Translations under genes and position numbers: made by a program | Shown: positions 24,010-35,395 of the stretch, one piece after another | Numbering within the stretch: position 1 is the first letter of the stretch | Layout: each line of letters opens with the position of its first letter | Assembly: GCF_963082655.1 (NCBI RefSeq) | Contig: NC_081554.1 | Coordinates: 121,409,869 to 121,473,868, forward strand | Source: Stomoxys calcitrans | Lineage: Eukaryota; Arthropoda; Insecta; Diptera; Muscidae | Reading direction: 5' to 3' | Length of the DNA stretch: 64,000 bases | The notes under the pieces: generated by a model | The model's database searches: none | The model's input: the letters and a program-made list of their open reading frames with translations, nothing else | Told to the model about the DNA's origin: nothing

Positions 24010-25205
24010 GCCGAAAAGTATCATTATTGGTGATCATAGTTGGTTTTATAATAAGAAATTTTCAAAAGATCAAAATATCTGGTAAAGAGAATTCGACTCA
24101 AAAGAAAGCAGAAATCTATTTGACCATGAATTAATTTAGTAAAAAATGTAATGTTCAGCATGGTTCTACGATTCCTACTTTTTAATGTAGGAAGCTTATA
24201 TAAGTTTTTCGTCACAGAGAAATCATTAAGTTCTTTATTCCAGCGTTTCATGAAGCCAAGAGCACTACGTGCTTTGTTTACAACCATTGAGATGTGTTGA
24301 CGGAAGTTTAAGCGTTGGTCTAGAAGAAATCCAAGGTCTTTAAAGCTATAGACTACTTCAAGTTGATTGGAACCCATAGGAATAGCTAGTTTTAAGAGAG
24401 GTTACTCTTGAAAATGATATGTATTTACATTTGGAAATATTAAGTTTCATAAAGTTCTGGTTGCACCATTCGTAAAGAGTATCAAGGTCCTACTGAAGAT
24501 AACACTGTTCATCAAAGTCTCTCGTTGATCTGAAGATCTTAACATCATCTGCACACAGCAAAATATTCGAGTGCTTTAAAGTAAAAGGGAGATCGTTAAG
24601 AACAAACAAAACAACATAGGGCCCATATGACTACCCTGCGGAACACCTGAAGAGACAACAATTGATTTAGAAACTGCAGTACCAAATTAAACTCTTTGAG
24701 TACGTCCAGTCAGATATGATCTGATCCACTTTAGTAAAGATGGACTGAAACCAATAAGATCTATTTTTCTTAACAGAAGGTTGTGGTTGGCTTTATCAAA
24801 TGCTTTACTAAAATCGGTATATATAGTATCCGTTTGGTGGCGTTCCCTAAAGCCATCGTTGACCAAACAAGTAAATTCTAAAATATTTGTTATCGTCGAT
24901 TTCGATTTCCGGAACCCATGTTGGTAGGGAGACAATATAGAAGAGACTTGATGTGAAATAGTGTCAGTCAGAATTTTCTCTAATAGCTTCGAAATAGCAT
25001 TCAAAATTGAAATTCCCCTGTAATTAGAAACCTCATTGCGATTTCCGGCTTTAAATAACGACCTTATTCCGGCAGATAACCATGCTTTAATGAACTGTTG
25101 AAAAGTGTACAAAGGGGATACGAAAGTTCGAGAGTGCAATGCTTTTGCTATTTTGAATAACAAATTTCGTTGATTGTAGGTACAAAAAAAAAACTTAACC
25201 ATATC
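24010..25205 (-). mobile_element. CR1/jockey-group LINE remnant (reverse transcriptase and C terminus)
   Basis: The minus strand from 25202 encodes FKAGNRNEVSNYRGISIL, LSPYQHGFRKSKSTITNIL, the motif A block TIYTDFSKAFDKANHNLLL, and SYLTGRTQRV before a stop near 24687. The next block (24690-24490, partly in another frame) has GVPQGSHMGPMLF and LLCADDVKIF, i.e. motifs B and C. Then comes KDLGFLLDQRLNFRQHISMV (24350-24290) and GFMKRW. At least one stop codon and two frameshifts separate the blocks, and no endonuclease or 5' end is visible. It is a 5'-truncated, dead copy. Placement as CR1/jockey-like rests on motif style only. Confidence 0.8.
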
Positions 25206-25255
25206 ATTTTATGATGGTGGAAGTCGCAATGTCAGGCTATGATCTATTTTGATTA

Positions 25256-25370
25256 TACAGTAACGCATCGATTAACGTCGTCTCGGTTAACATCGTTTCG
25301 ATTTACATCGTAAAAAATTGTTCCTAATAACTTCGATTTACGTTCTCTCAGTCGTTTCAAAGTAACACGG
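25256..25370 (+). mobile_element. Candidate left end of a pogo/Tigger-like DNA transposon
   Basis: TA precedes CAGTAACGCATCGATTAACG at 25258, and the following 60 bp repeats a short motif: TCGATTAACGTCG, TCGGTTAACATCG, TCGATTTACATCG, TCGATTTACG. A TA target, a CAG start and reiterated subterminal motifs of this kind are typical of pogo-like elements. No matching right end is seen downstream, so completeness is unknown. Confidence 0.45.
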
Positions 25371-25543
25371 TCGATGTGCTTTTTCGGTTGTACTCGTTGT
25401 TTATTTCGGGAAATTTCAATGTTGGTCAATGTGCGCGTCTATTAATAGTCTTTTATTATTTGGCTTCTCGAAATTCACGGAAATACCAATTTTGGTCGAT
25501 GTGCCGGTTTGCTTATTTGGTGAGAAGGCTTTTACGGGAAAAA

Positions 25544-25804
25544 TTAAAAAAAAAACAAATTTTTCCAGTCCCATTCACGATCAAATTTCTGATCATGAGG
25601 GAAGCAAGCACCATTAATACGGCCTGCATTGGATGCAGTTGTGTCGCAACAGAGAATTTTCCCATTGTCGTCAAGATTCCAATCGCCAATCGCTTTACAA
25701 ATCAATTGGGCTTGTTCACAGAAGAATCGTTCAATTTCATCGATGTCTATCAGGCTACATCTGCGTTTGTAAGAGCATTCTGTCGCCATTATGTGCATAA
25801 TCAA
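25544..25804 (-). pseudogene. Transposon-type coding fragment with CDTTASNAGRINGA motif, copy 1
   Basis: An 86-codon minus frame reads CSYKRRCSLIDIDEIERFF, then ICKAIGDWNLDDNGKILCCD running into TTASNAGRINGAC. The DTTxSNxGxxxGAC signature recurs in arthropod proteins that I believe are transposase-related, but I cannot name the superfamily with confidence. The fragment lacks start and end and is followed by a diverged second copy. It may or may not belong to the pogo-like end at 25256. Confidence 0.45.
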
Positions 25805-25865
25805 ACAAGTTTTGTAAATTTCTTACCAACGTCATTCTTGACGTTGCAATCGTTCAAAAAAACTA

Positions 25866-26010
25866 AGTTTTCCAGTCCCATTCACGATTAAGTTTCTGTT
25901 CAAGAAGGAAGCGAGCACCACTAATACGACCTGTATTGGAAGCAGTTGTATCGCACAAGAGAATTTTCACTTGGCCGTCAAGATTCCGATCGCCTCCCGC
26001 TTTACAAATC
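25866..26010 (-). pseudogene. Transposon-type coding fragment with CDTTASNTGRISGA motif, copy 2
   Basis: The minus strand encodes MICKAGGDRNLDGQVKILLC followed by DTTASNTGRISGA and FLLEQKLNREWDWK. It is a diverged direct duplicate of the segment at 25561-25710, offset by about 308 bp. The C-terminal part is better kept than in copy 1 (LLEQKL). Frame and motif are preserved in both copies, so this was a coding sequence before or after the duplication. Confidence 0.45.
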
Positions 26011-26110
26011 ATAGAAAACAAAAGGAGGTCTGTTGGGCTACATCTGTCGCCGTTATGTGCACAATCAAACCAATTTTGTAAATTTCTTACTAACGTCTAG
26101 TTCTTGACGT

Positions 26111-26574
26111 TACTAACGTTGAAATTTGTTTTCCGTTTACATTTTTTTGCTAATTTTTCCATCTTTTGCTTGGTCTGATTAACTTCTAAACTGAATTTGT
26201 AACGGATTTTGTAAATATTTTAGGGTTTTCCCAAAAAATAATGCACTCACGAATGGTTAGATTTGCGCTTTCATTTAAAATTTGATCCATAATTTGATGC
26301 TTTGGATGCACAATTAAAAATATTTCCGTGTTTAAACTACGTAACTCCATTCAACTGTTAACTTAGCGAGTTATATTGTTTCTGTGAAATTAGACTATTT
26401 ATTTTTTTTTTCATAGTGTTTAAACTTTAGTTACTAGGATCATATGAGTGAAAATCGGGCTATACTATTGTATATACGGAGGTTATATCGCATCTGAACC
26501 GATTTTAATAAAATTGAGAGGAGGTGTGAAAATATTTAAGAAAACAATCGTTACCAAATTAATACTCAAGTAAC
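26111..26574. other. Unassigned sequence before the jockey LINE
   Basis: Contains one D-type motif near 26490; otherwise nothing recognised. Confidence 0.35.
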
Positions 26575-29500
26575 CAACAAACATTTCAGCAACCTATGCA
26601 AGGTCCAAGTCGTCAAAATCCTCAAGCAAAAAGTTATTTCATGGCAATAAATCGCCAAAATCAGAATTCTACTTATGGAGAAAACTCAATATTAAGTGTA
26701 ATATAAACTAACATGGAAAATTAAGCGCTATAGTTAGTAATTCAATAAATTCTAATAAACAATAAAGGCTTCTCTACGAATTGCTACATGGAATTGCAAT
26801 GGTCTATTTAGCCGATTAGACGAAATTTAATGTTTTCTATACGATGGAAAAATTGATATACTTCTCATATCAGAACTATCTAACTAAAAGCTCGTTTGCA
26901 ACTATAAAAGGTTATAAGATTACAGAAGAGGTGCCTCGGTCATAATAAAAGGAATTATTTCTTAAACACCAAGAAGAACAACAGATTGAGAACGAGACGT
27001 TTCAAATAGCTCGCATATCAGTTCAGCTAAAACTAAATAAAAATGTCAAAATTTGCGCATTAAAATCCGCTCCAAGGAACAATATTTAGAAATTTTAAAA
27101 CAGTTAAAAGACCATTTCGTTCTGGTTGGCGACTTTAATAGCAAAAATAAACTCTGGGGGTTCAAGACTCACTTTTTCTAAAGGCTATGAACTATACAAG
27201 GTATGTAGATCTTAATTGCGAGATATACCTTGGAAACCAACCAATTTATTGGCTATCAAAGGAAATGCCGGCTTGATCGATTTTTTCGTCACAAGAAATT
27301 TTTCCTAAAAATGACGTCTTTATTGATCATTCTGCTATAATACTAACAGTGAAACCTCTAAATTACATCACAAATACAACTGGCACTTTTCAAACATATT
27401 CTTTCGGAGAGAAAACATTTAAATACTAGTCTCAAGACTGCAGCCGATATCGTTGAAGAAAATGCAGAATTTATTTAAGGCATACATGCATGGGAAAACA
27501 CTTTCACCCCAAATATAAATAAAATACTACATACACCGACGTATACAAAAGACTTCGGAGTTTTATTATCAAAGAAAAGAAAAGCTTGAAAGAAATGGCA
27601 AAGAAAGAGAACAGCAGAAAATAAAGCGATCATAAATCGACTTGTTATTGAGCTTAAGAAGTTAACAACTGAATCCAAAAATAAAAATATGTCCTCGTAC
27701 TTAGAAAACCAAAACAACTAACTATAGTTTGTGGAAAACAACAAAGCAATTCAATCAAACATCACCCAAAATACCTCTAACCCAGAGCACGAATGGAACA
27801 TGGATTCGAAAAGCCGACTAAAAAGCTGAATTGTTTACAGATCATTTCCACAATTTATTTAAACCACTGGAAAAGATGCTCAGTAATGAAGATATCAGTT
27901 AAGTCATATCAAACCAGATGTCCGTGGAGATATAGTTAACTTTAACTCGCAGAGGCACAAACCCATTTAATTAGTAGCACGCTGTTACCAGTTTAGCAGA
28001 GCTATGCTAACAATTTAACAGGAAAGATCTAAAAATAAAATCAAGAAAAATAGTGAAAAAATCAGAAGAAACGACAACAAGAGCACTAAAAGGACCACAA
28101 ACATTGCGAATGTTGTAAAAAATTATCTAACAAAGTAAAAAATGCATAAGGGACAAATTTACAACACCAAAAAGTCCAAAGCGAAAAGTGGAAAAACTAA
28201 GAGTGGGCCATTTTGTTAATTTTAACTTTAACTTTAATGCCAATTATCTCAAATACTGTCGACTTTTTGGATATTTTGCTTTTTGATTTATATCCTAGGC
28301 ATCAAGAGCTTCCTTACCTATAAGTGGGTACCAAACCTTTAAAAAGTTTTTATAAATTTTTTTTTATTACAAACGCTTGTTTTCGACTGTGGTATGTCCC
28401 GCTTGAATTTAAAGTAGCTGTAGTTATTATAATACCGAAACTCGGCATACCAGACCATCAAATTAAATAGTACAGACCTATATCTCTACTACCTGTAATG
28501 TCCAAAACATTCGAAAAATTACTAATAGAAAGAATTCTGCTACTTATAGCAAGTAGACATCTCATCCCCAGCCATCATTTGGGCTTTCGCACTTCATATT
28601 CTACAATTCAACAGGTTAACCGCGTCGTTAATGTAGCAGAAAAAGCTATTAAAAATAAGCCGTTTGCCCAACAGTATTTTTGGATGTAGGGCAAACCTTC
28701 GACAAAGTTTGGCATGAGGGACTTCTATCCAAATTACATAATGATTTACCAATCGAGTATTATCAGGTGTTCCCAAAGGGTGTGTCTTAGGTTTAATACT
28801 ATACCTCATAGATATTCCAATATCTCCTCATGCAACCATAGAAACTTTTGCCGATGATACCGCAGTTTTAGCCACTGCGGATAACGAAGTAGAAGCATCT
28901 TACAAGCCCCAAACGAATTTTACTAACATTTTACACTGTATGAAGAAAGGGGAGTCCACGCACATTGTATTTACAAACAAGAATATCCTTCAAACCCAAC
29001 TTAATCTAAATGGCACAGTGGTATCATTCGTAAATAAAGCTAAATATCATATCCCTCGACACAAAAATAAAGAGGAAAAAACATGTCACAACGAAGAACA
29101 AAAAATTGAAATAAAAGTTAGTTAAGTATATTTGTTATTAGGGGATAATAGCGTATCACTCAAAAATATATTGCTAATTTACATTCAAACAATTAAGCCT
29201 ATATGGTGCTAGCTACGGCATTCAACTTTGGGTGGCCTGTGCTGCGAACAAAGAAGTGCAGAAAATACAATAACAAAAAATAAAATACTACGAACCATGG
29301 TAAACGTCTCCAGGTACTTACATAACAGCAACCTACATCAAGACCTGGGAGTGAAAACCATTGGTGAACAAAAACGTCTCAATGATCAAAAACATGCCAT
29401 CAAGTTGCTAAGTTATGTGAACTGTGAATTGAACAACATCTCCAGCAACTACTTAAGCACAAGACTACTTCAAAGGACTATAGTCCTAGTCCGTTAGATC

Positions 29501-29660
29501 TAGTAATATAAATTCCTTAAAAATTAGTGTGTTGTTTTTGAACTATTTCTCATCATACTAGGTTAACGATTTTAGTATTGTTTTTTATTGTTATCACTAA
29601 ATTATTATATGAGTGTAAGCTCAGTTATAATAAAATTGAAATTAAACAAAAAAAAAAAAT
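26575..29660 (+). mobile_element. Decayed jockey-clade LINE, nearly full ORF2 length
   Basis: The plus strand contains, in order: an ORF1 tail (NSTYGENSILSVI at about 26660-26710); an endonuclease start LRIATWNCNGLFSRLDEI at about 26773-26826, followed by a stop; LVGDFNSKNKLWGF at about 27123-27165; a long, heavily mutated stretch; RT blocks SKTFEKLLIERIL and LGFRTSYSTIQQV (28498-28620); FADDTAVLATADNEV at about 28850-28890; STHIVFTNKN (28955-28990); and a C-terminal block KILRTMVNVSRYLHNSNLHQDLG-like at 29228-29497. It ends in an A-rich tail at about 29646-29660. Numerous stops make it dead. Similar repeat sequence on both sides suggests it landed in a family D-like repeat. Confidence 0.82.
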
Positions 29661-29689
29661 AAATTTCGTGAAGATAGAAAGTTTTAGCT

Positions 29690-29860
29690 TCGACGACCTT
29701 TAAAGTGTGATTCGAGTGATACATATATATGAGAGATATATCTAAATTTGAACCGATGTGGATGAAATTTAATAGAGGTTTTCAGATGGGAAATACACCA
29801 CTTCAAATTTCAAGCAAATCGATTAAAAATTCGGGCAAATTTCAAATTATATTCTAAGAC
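29690..29860 (+). mobile_element. Family D-like fragment downstream of the jockey LINE
   Basis: GTGATACATATATATGAGAG, ATATATCTAAATTTGAACCG and ATGTGGATGAAATTT match one family D unit. A similar CATCTGAACCGATTTTAATA stretch lies at about 26490-26515, before the jockey element, so the LINE may have landed within a D-type repeat. Confidence 0.5.
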
Positions 29861-30519
29861 GTAAAATCCTGGAATTGATTCTAAAAAATTTACTTTTCTA
29901 ATTTTAGTCGCCGTTGCAGCACGTTAACCGATCGTCATAATATTTGTATTTCGTTTATTGGGATTAAAAGGGAAAATAAATGTAGGATATGGGTTTCTCT
30001 ATTTTCAAACAAATGTTTCTCCCTTATCGGATGGGATGGTCTAATGTAAATCTGTACCTACAATTTTGCGTAGAACGCGAATATGGACATATACATGTTA
30101 GGTGTGGAAAAGGTCATTTGGAGTCCCCAGGACCGAGCTCAAAAACTCTTCTGTTTCGTGTTATAAGGAGTATTTTTGCCTTTTTCCGGTGAACTGCACT
30201 TTTACTATGGACTAATATAAAAATGGTTAAATCAACCATTACAATTGGTGTTTCGCGATTTTGTGGAACCAATATGGATTTTTGCCAAAACTTATAGTCA
30301 TTGTTCCCTTTATAGGCTCAAGAAATAAATTTTATTGTGTCCAGTAATCAAAGACATTAAATGGCAGCAACTTCAAAACATGGGTCGAATAGGCCCATCT
30401 AAAATCTCAATCAACCTACACTGCAGGTAAGCTGCCACGAAGTGTTATCAAATCAAACAACCACTTTTTTGTGTTCAAATATTTTTTACTGGTTTAAGTG
30501 ACAAAAAATTCTTGATCCT
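29861..30519. other. Unassigned sequence with faint B-type motifs near 30310-30420
   Basis: CTTTATAGGCTCAAGAAATA and AAATCTCAATCAACCTACAC resemble inverted B-type units. The plus frame at 29989-30192 is unsupported. Confidence 0.35.
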
Positions 30520-30565
30520 ATGTGTACCAGCTTCAAATTATTTAATGAGGTACTATGCCATTTGA

Positions 30566-31562
30566 AACAAGTAAAAGCGTGCTAGTTCGGCCGGGCCGAA
30601 TCTTATATACCCTCCACCATGGATCGCATTTGTCGAGTTCTTTTCCCGGCATCTCTTCTAAGGCACAAAAGGATATAAGAAAAGATTTGCTCTGCTATTA
30701 GAGCGATATCAAGATATGATTCGGTTTGGACCACAATTAAAGTATATGTTGGAGACCTGTGTAAAATGTCAGCTGTATCGGGCCGATTCAGCCCATATTA
30801 AACACGTATGTTGATGGTCATGAGAGGATCCGGCAAATCGGATAATAATTGCCGGATAATAATAATCAGGCAAATCGGATAATAATTGCGACCTCTATAG
30901 GCTCAAGAAGTCAAGATCCCAGATCGGTTTATATGACAGCTATATCAGGTTATGAACCGATTTGAACCATACTTGGCACAGTTGTTGAAAGTAAGAATCA
31001 AATACGTCATGAAAAATTTCAGCCAAATTGTGCCCTCTAGAAGCTCAAGAAATCAAGTCCTCAGATCTGTTTATATGAGAGCTATATCAGGTTATGAAGT
31101 CAAGACCCAAGATCGGTTTATATGGCAGTTATATCAGGTTATTAACCGATTTGAACCATATTTGGCACAGTTGTTGGATATCATAACAAAACACGTCGTT
31201 AAAAATTTCATTCCAATCGGATAAGAATTGCGCACTCTAGAGGCCCAAGAAGTCAAGACCCAAGATTGGTTTATATGGTAGCTATATCAAAACGTGGACC
31301 GATATTGCCCATTTACAATACCAACCGACCTACACTATTAAGAAGTATTTGTGCAAAATTTCAAGCGGCTAGCCTTACTCCTTCGGAAGTTAGCGTCCTT
31401 TCGACAGACAGACGGACGGACGGACGAACATGGCTAGATCGACATAAAATGTCGCGACGATCAAGAATATATATACTTTATTGGGTCTAAGACGAATATT
31501 TTGAGTAGTTACAAACAGAATGACGAAATTAGTATACCCCCATCCTATGGTGGAGGTTTTAA
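30566..31562 (-). mobile_element. Family B repeat, inverted, inserted into a SINE
   Basis: The right end comes first: GTAAAAGCGTGCTAG, the perfect palindrome TTCGGCC-G-GGCCGAA (30586-30600), TATACCCTCCACCATGGATC. Internal units follow, then GACAGACAGACGGACGGACG at about 31402, CAAGAATATATATACTTTAT, and the left end CCCCCATCCTATGGTGGAGG at 31537. Parts of one SINE lie on both sides (30520-30562 and 31566-31840). Confidence 0.8.
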
Positions 31563-31565
31563 AAA

Positions 31566-31840
31566 TGCTATGGAGGCCATGTAAAAACTTTTCCGCAAAC
31601 AGGTGTCGCACTGCGATACGCCCTTAGGACTCGGCTATAAAAAGGAGGCCCCATATCTTTGAGCTTAAACAAAAATCGGACAGCACTCATTGGATACGCC
31701 CTTAGGACTCGGCTATAAAAAGGAGGCCCCATATCTTTGAGCTTAAACAAAAATCGGACAGCACTCATTGGTATGTGAGAAGTTTGTACCTGTTCCTTAA
31801 TGGAATGTTCATGCGCACATTTGCATGAATTTTCAAAAAG
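31566..31840 (+). mobile_element. SINE 3' part with an exact 78-bp tandem duplication
   Basis: It continues the SINE from GCCATGTAAAAACTTTTCCG. The segment starting GATACGCCCTTAGGACTCGG and ending GACAGCACTCATTG occurs twice without any difference (31615-31692 and 31693-31770). It ends at GGAATGTTCATGCGCA. The 5' half of this SINE is the remnant at about 30520-30562, on the far side of a family B insertion. Confidence 0.78.
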
Positions 31841-33384
31841 CCAATTTAGGGTTTCGCAAAGCGCTCAGACTTACAATCTTTTTTATCAAATTTTTCACAA
31901 TTTTTTTTAGAAATCACATAATCCAAAATTTTGGCAAAATTGTTGTTGACACAAAAACTTAAAATATTTTTCTTTTATAATAAAATAAAAAAAAATTTAT
32001 TTTGTTAAAAATACCGATAATTTATTGTCTATATATGTTTTTCATTTATTAAATCATGAAACGCTTTGCTCTTCCGTTATGTGTCAAGAAAGAAAGTGAA
32101 AGAACCGTAATCGCATAAGCATAAAACAACGCTAGCAAAAAGAGTTCCCAGGGGCAACTTAGATGTCGCCGCCTATGTATGTTGTATGCTTTAGGGTATC
32201 TATTTTTCTGAAAAAAAAGTAAAGCCGATGTACATACATCGGAAAGAAAAAATGTTCTCCTTCGCAACTCTGTGGTGCCAAAAACATTTTCCATTTTTAT
32301 TCCAGTAAAAGGAATGATGTTAACGTAATGTCTTATAACTGTTGCCTAGACGATAGGAATTATATTAAGAAACGATTTTCTTATTTTTTGGAATTTGAGA
32401 AAAAGTAAAGTTGTAGATGTATTTTATGTGTTTGCATAGCGGTTGTAAAAAATAACAACTTTCATTTTATATTAACATGCTGAGACTAACAGCCATGACA
32501 GCCACACAGCAGGAGTCATGTGTGTAAGATATGTTCTTAGGCGCAAACTTTTCGTGCTTATTTAAGCATGTTAAAGCATACTTTTAGGCGGTTTGCCATC
32601 TACTGCACGTTTGGAGTAATATGTTGAAGAAATAATTTCAATAACACGTAAGCATAAGCAATTTGTGGGAAACTCAACGTAGCGTTTGGCAATAATGTCA
32701 TTAAAATCTTAAAGTAGATTAGAATTATTTCCTTATTAAAGTGGATTATTTTTTAAGATTTATAAAAATGGGGAAATGCAAAGATTTAAGGAAGGATTTC
32801 AGTTTTTTAAGGCAGCAGCTACGTTTGATTTTTTAAAAAAAAACATTGGATTTATTAAATAAAGTATTTTAAGATAGGGCATGAAATAAATTCCACCTAA
32901 ACATTACATTTGAGAGGGTATATAGGAAAGTAAAATATTCGCAAAATTTTAGTTTCCCACATAGGCTTCCATCTACCATAGACTGCCAGATCTACACATC
33001 TTTTTACGGACTTGATTGGATAAATTCCTACACACATTTATCACAAAGAGAGTCTTATAGGCAGGGATTTATGCATGATTAAAAATACTAGGCCAATATA
33101 TGAAGTGAAGAAAGCAATGTTAGCCATTTGTCTAATAACTTTTAGAGAAAAAATGCTAGGGAACTAAATATGCCAATTGATCATGCCATTCGGTTTAAAA
33201 ATTGCTCATTTCGACCAGATACAGCTGGTGACGAATCATATGTTTATGGTTATTTCATGAATACCAAAGCCCACCAATCCCAGTGGAAACTCCTGCTTGA
33301 GCCAAAACAGACACAAGTAAAGAAAGGCAAAATCCGTATCACTTATGTTATGATTAGGAACATGTATATATAGGAACATTTTGG
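31841..33384. other. Unassigned A+T-rich sequence
   Basis: No gene recognised. The short frame at 33170-33373 has protein-like composition but no recognisable motif. Confidence 0.35.
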
Positions 33385-33750
33385 AAAAAAAGTCGCTGAG
33401 TTTAACAAATAAACAGAAACAGGAACGAAGGAAGCGCGCAAGGCCCCTGAGTCTTCATGGAGGACTGTGACTTCCAAAAGGAGGCGACATCTATCACGGT
33501 AGGGAAGATGGTCGCTGAGAATGGAGAAGGAGCCGCCCTCATACACCAAAGTGGCAAAGAAGCACAACAGAGATGTGCTGACTTATACAGTCAATTTGCG
33601 ACGGAACGCATGTTGGGATTCTTGGGCAAGCAAATCCAAGGGTTGGAAGAAGTGGGAGGTCTTTCACAGGGAGGAGAAGAAAGAAGGAACTCTCCTTGTG
33701 GTTGGCATTGATCAAGTCTCCGTGACAAGTTCGCCTAAGACTAAAGGCAT

Positions 33751-34325
33751 GGCGAAGAATAGGATAGGTTAAAATCCTCATATTAAGATATCAGGCTGTG
33801 CGGTGGCAGGTGTCTCAATACCGCCCAGCAAATATTGGAAAGACTTGGATAAGCAAAAATCCTAAACAACAGGCAGTGCACGGCCGAGAGACCCAATACA
33901 GCCTAACGAACAGGGACCCGATGACGGACCCATCACCAGGTTCAAAATTCGGAAGACTAGGGTAGGTAAAGGTCCTAATATTGAGACATCAGGCAGAGCA
34001 GCGACAGGATTGTCATGCATCCTAACGAACAGGAAGCCGACGATGGTACCATCACCTACTCCCAAGAAGCTCATTTGTTTCAGATTTGGAAGACTTAGAT
34101 AGGCAAAGATCGTAGTATTGAAACAGCGATGGGAAACTCAATGCATCCTTACGATGAGGGACCCGATGATGGTACAATTGGAGACTTTATAAAGAATCGG
34201 AAGACTAGGATAGGCAAAGAACGTAATACGAAAACATCAGGCAGTGCAGTGACAGTTAATTCAATGCAGCCTAATGAACTGGGAACGGGCGATGAGATCT
34301 TCAGAAAACCCATTTACTGGAGTGC
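33751..34325 (+). repeat. About five tandem copies of a 90-135 bp unit within ORF1 of LOA-like fragment A
   Basis: Units begin with AGACTAGGATAGGCAAAG or a variant, near 33753, 33841, 33955, 34091 and 34201. Each contains a variant of ATTGAGACATCAGGCAG and then CCTAACGAACAGGGACCCGA. In the best frame each unit encodes KTRxGK, a TSG motif, then PNExGPDDG. This is a protein-level repeat in the C-terminal half of ORF1, now scrambled by frameshifts. Confidence 0.65.
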
Positions 34326-35208
34326 CAATGATTGGGGGTTATACACATAAACCTCCACCGAAGCGAGACAGCTACATACGCTCAGATGGAGAAAATCAGC
34401 AAGGGCAAGATTCATATTGCTTTAATTCAGGAGCAATGGACAACCGGAACAAAGTCACTGGACTGCCTTTCGACTCTCCAACACCGTCACCCACGTCGGA
34501 TCTGCAACTGTTGGTGAGAAAAGCAAAACAGACATGAAACGAAAACGAAAAACTAATAGGGTGCGATGCGAACTCTCACCACATTTCATGGGGTAGTACC
34601 AATAGCAATAAGCGGGGCCAAGCCCTGGCATAGTTCCTAAATACTAACGACCTAATAACACTTAATATTGGTAACACCGCTATATTTGTTCATAGTATTA
34701 GCGAGGATAAGCTTGCGGAATAAGTTGAAAAACAAAAGTCGGAAAACTACTCAGAAGAGGACTTGGGCAAGATAATTTAGATTCGCCAAGCAGAGGAGAC
34801 ATTGACGACAATTGCACTGGTGTGGTCTTTCGAAGATAGTTGTCCTCTTCGGGAAAGGAAATCAGCCCAAGAAAAACCCTGGATGACCGGGGAGATTCGC
34901 AAAAGGAAAGAGGTCCGCAGACTTTTTAACAGAGCACGTCATAAAAAAGCCATAGTATATTGTGTGGGATGTGTATTGCACACGGCTTAAGGAATATAAT
35001 AAAATTACCAGAGCGCGAAAACGTGCCTCCTGGAAGCTTTTCTGCAAACAGGTCGATAGCGTTAATGACGCGCGCCAAGATTAAAAAATTTCTCTCAAAA
35101 ACGAATTTATATTAAGCAATTTGTGGTGAAGGAATGCTTGAGGAGCTTCAAATCATTTAAGTCAGCAAGACCTGATCAAATATTTCCGGCGTTACTACAA
35201 AAGGACCA

Positions 35209-35250
35209 GTTCCAGTACCGGGTGGACCCGTTCCAGTACCGGGTGGACCC
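35209..35250 (+). repeat. Exact 21-bp tandem duplication in LOA-like fragment A
   Basis: TTCCAGTACCGGGTGGACCCG occurs twice back to back, followed by GGTCCTTAGAG. It marks the join where a large part of the RT region is missing relative to fragment B. Confidence 0.75.
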
Positions 35251-35395
35251 GGTCCTTAGAGACTGGATAAACAATATGCTTAGGAACAGGTGGATTAATT
35301 GTGTGTCCCATGACATTAATATACGAGAGATGAAGATGTTTGATACTAAAACAAAATACGAAACGTGCGTGGGCTGTTTAAACTAGTGTTGCCAA

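Larger units (their letters stand above)
33385..35395 (+). mobile_element. LOA-like LINE fragment A (ORF1, endonuclease, start of RT), decayed
   Basis: The 5' part (33421-34320) looks like ORF1: a basic N-terminal stretch, then about five copies of a degenerate repeat. ORF2 follows: INLHRSETATYAQM then ALIQEQWTTG (34340-34460), the AP-endonuclease start seen in LOA/R1-type LINEs; CDANSHHISWGS-like sequence near 34565; the RT entry SFKSFKSARPDQIFPALLQ at about 35141-35200; and WINNMLRNRWINC at about 35266-35305. Much of RT is deleted between the last two blocks, with a 21-bp tandem duplication at the join (35209-35250). It overlaps in content with fragment B, so the two are different copies. 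Confidence 0.75.

Noticed and set aside
25376..25891. 171-codon plus-strand frame
   Set aside because: It is antisense to the CDTTASN coding segments, which carry the recognisable motif; the plus frame is leucine/phenylalanine-rich without any motif.
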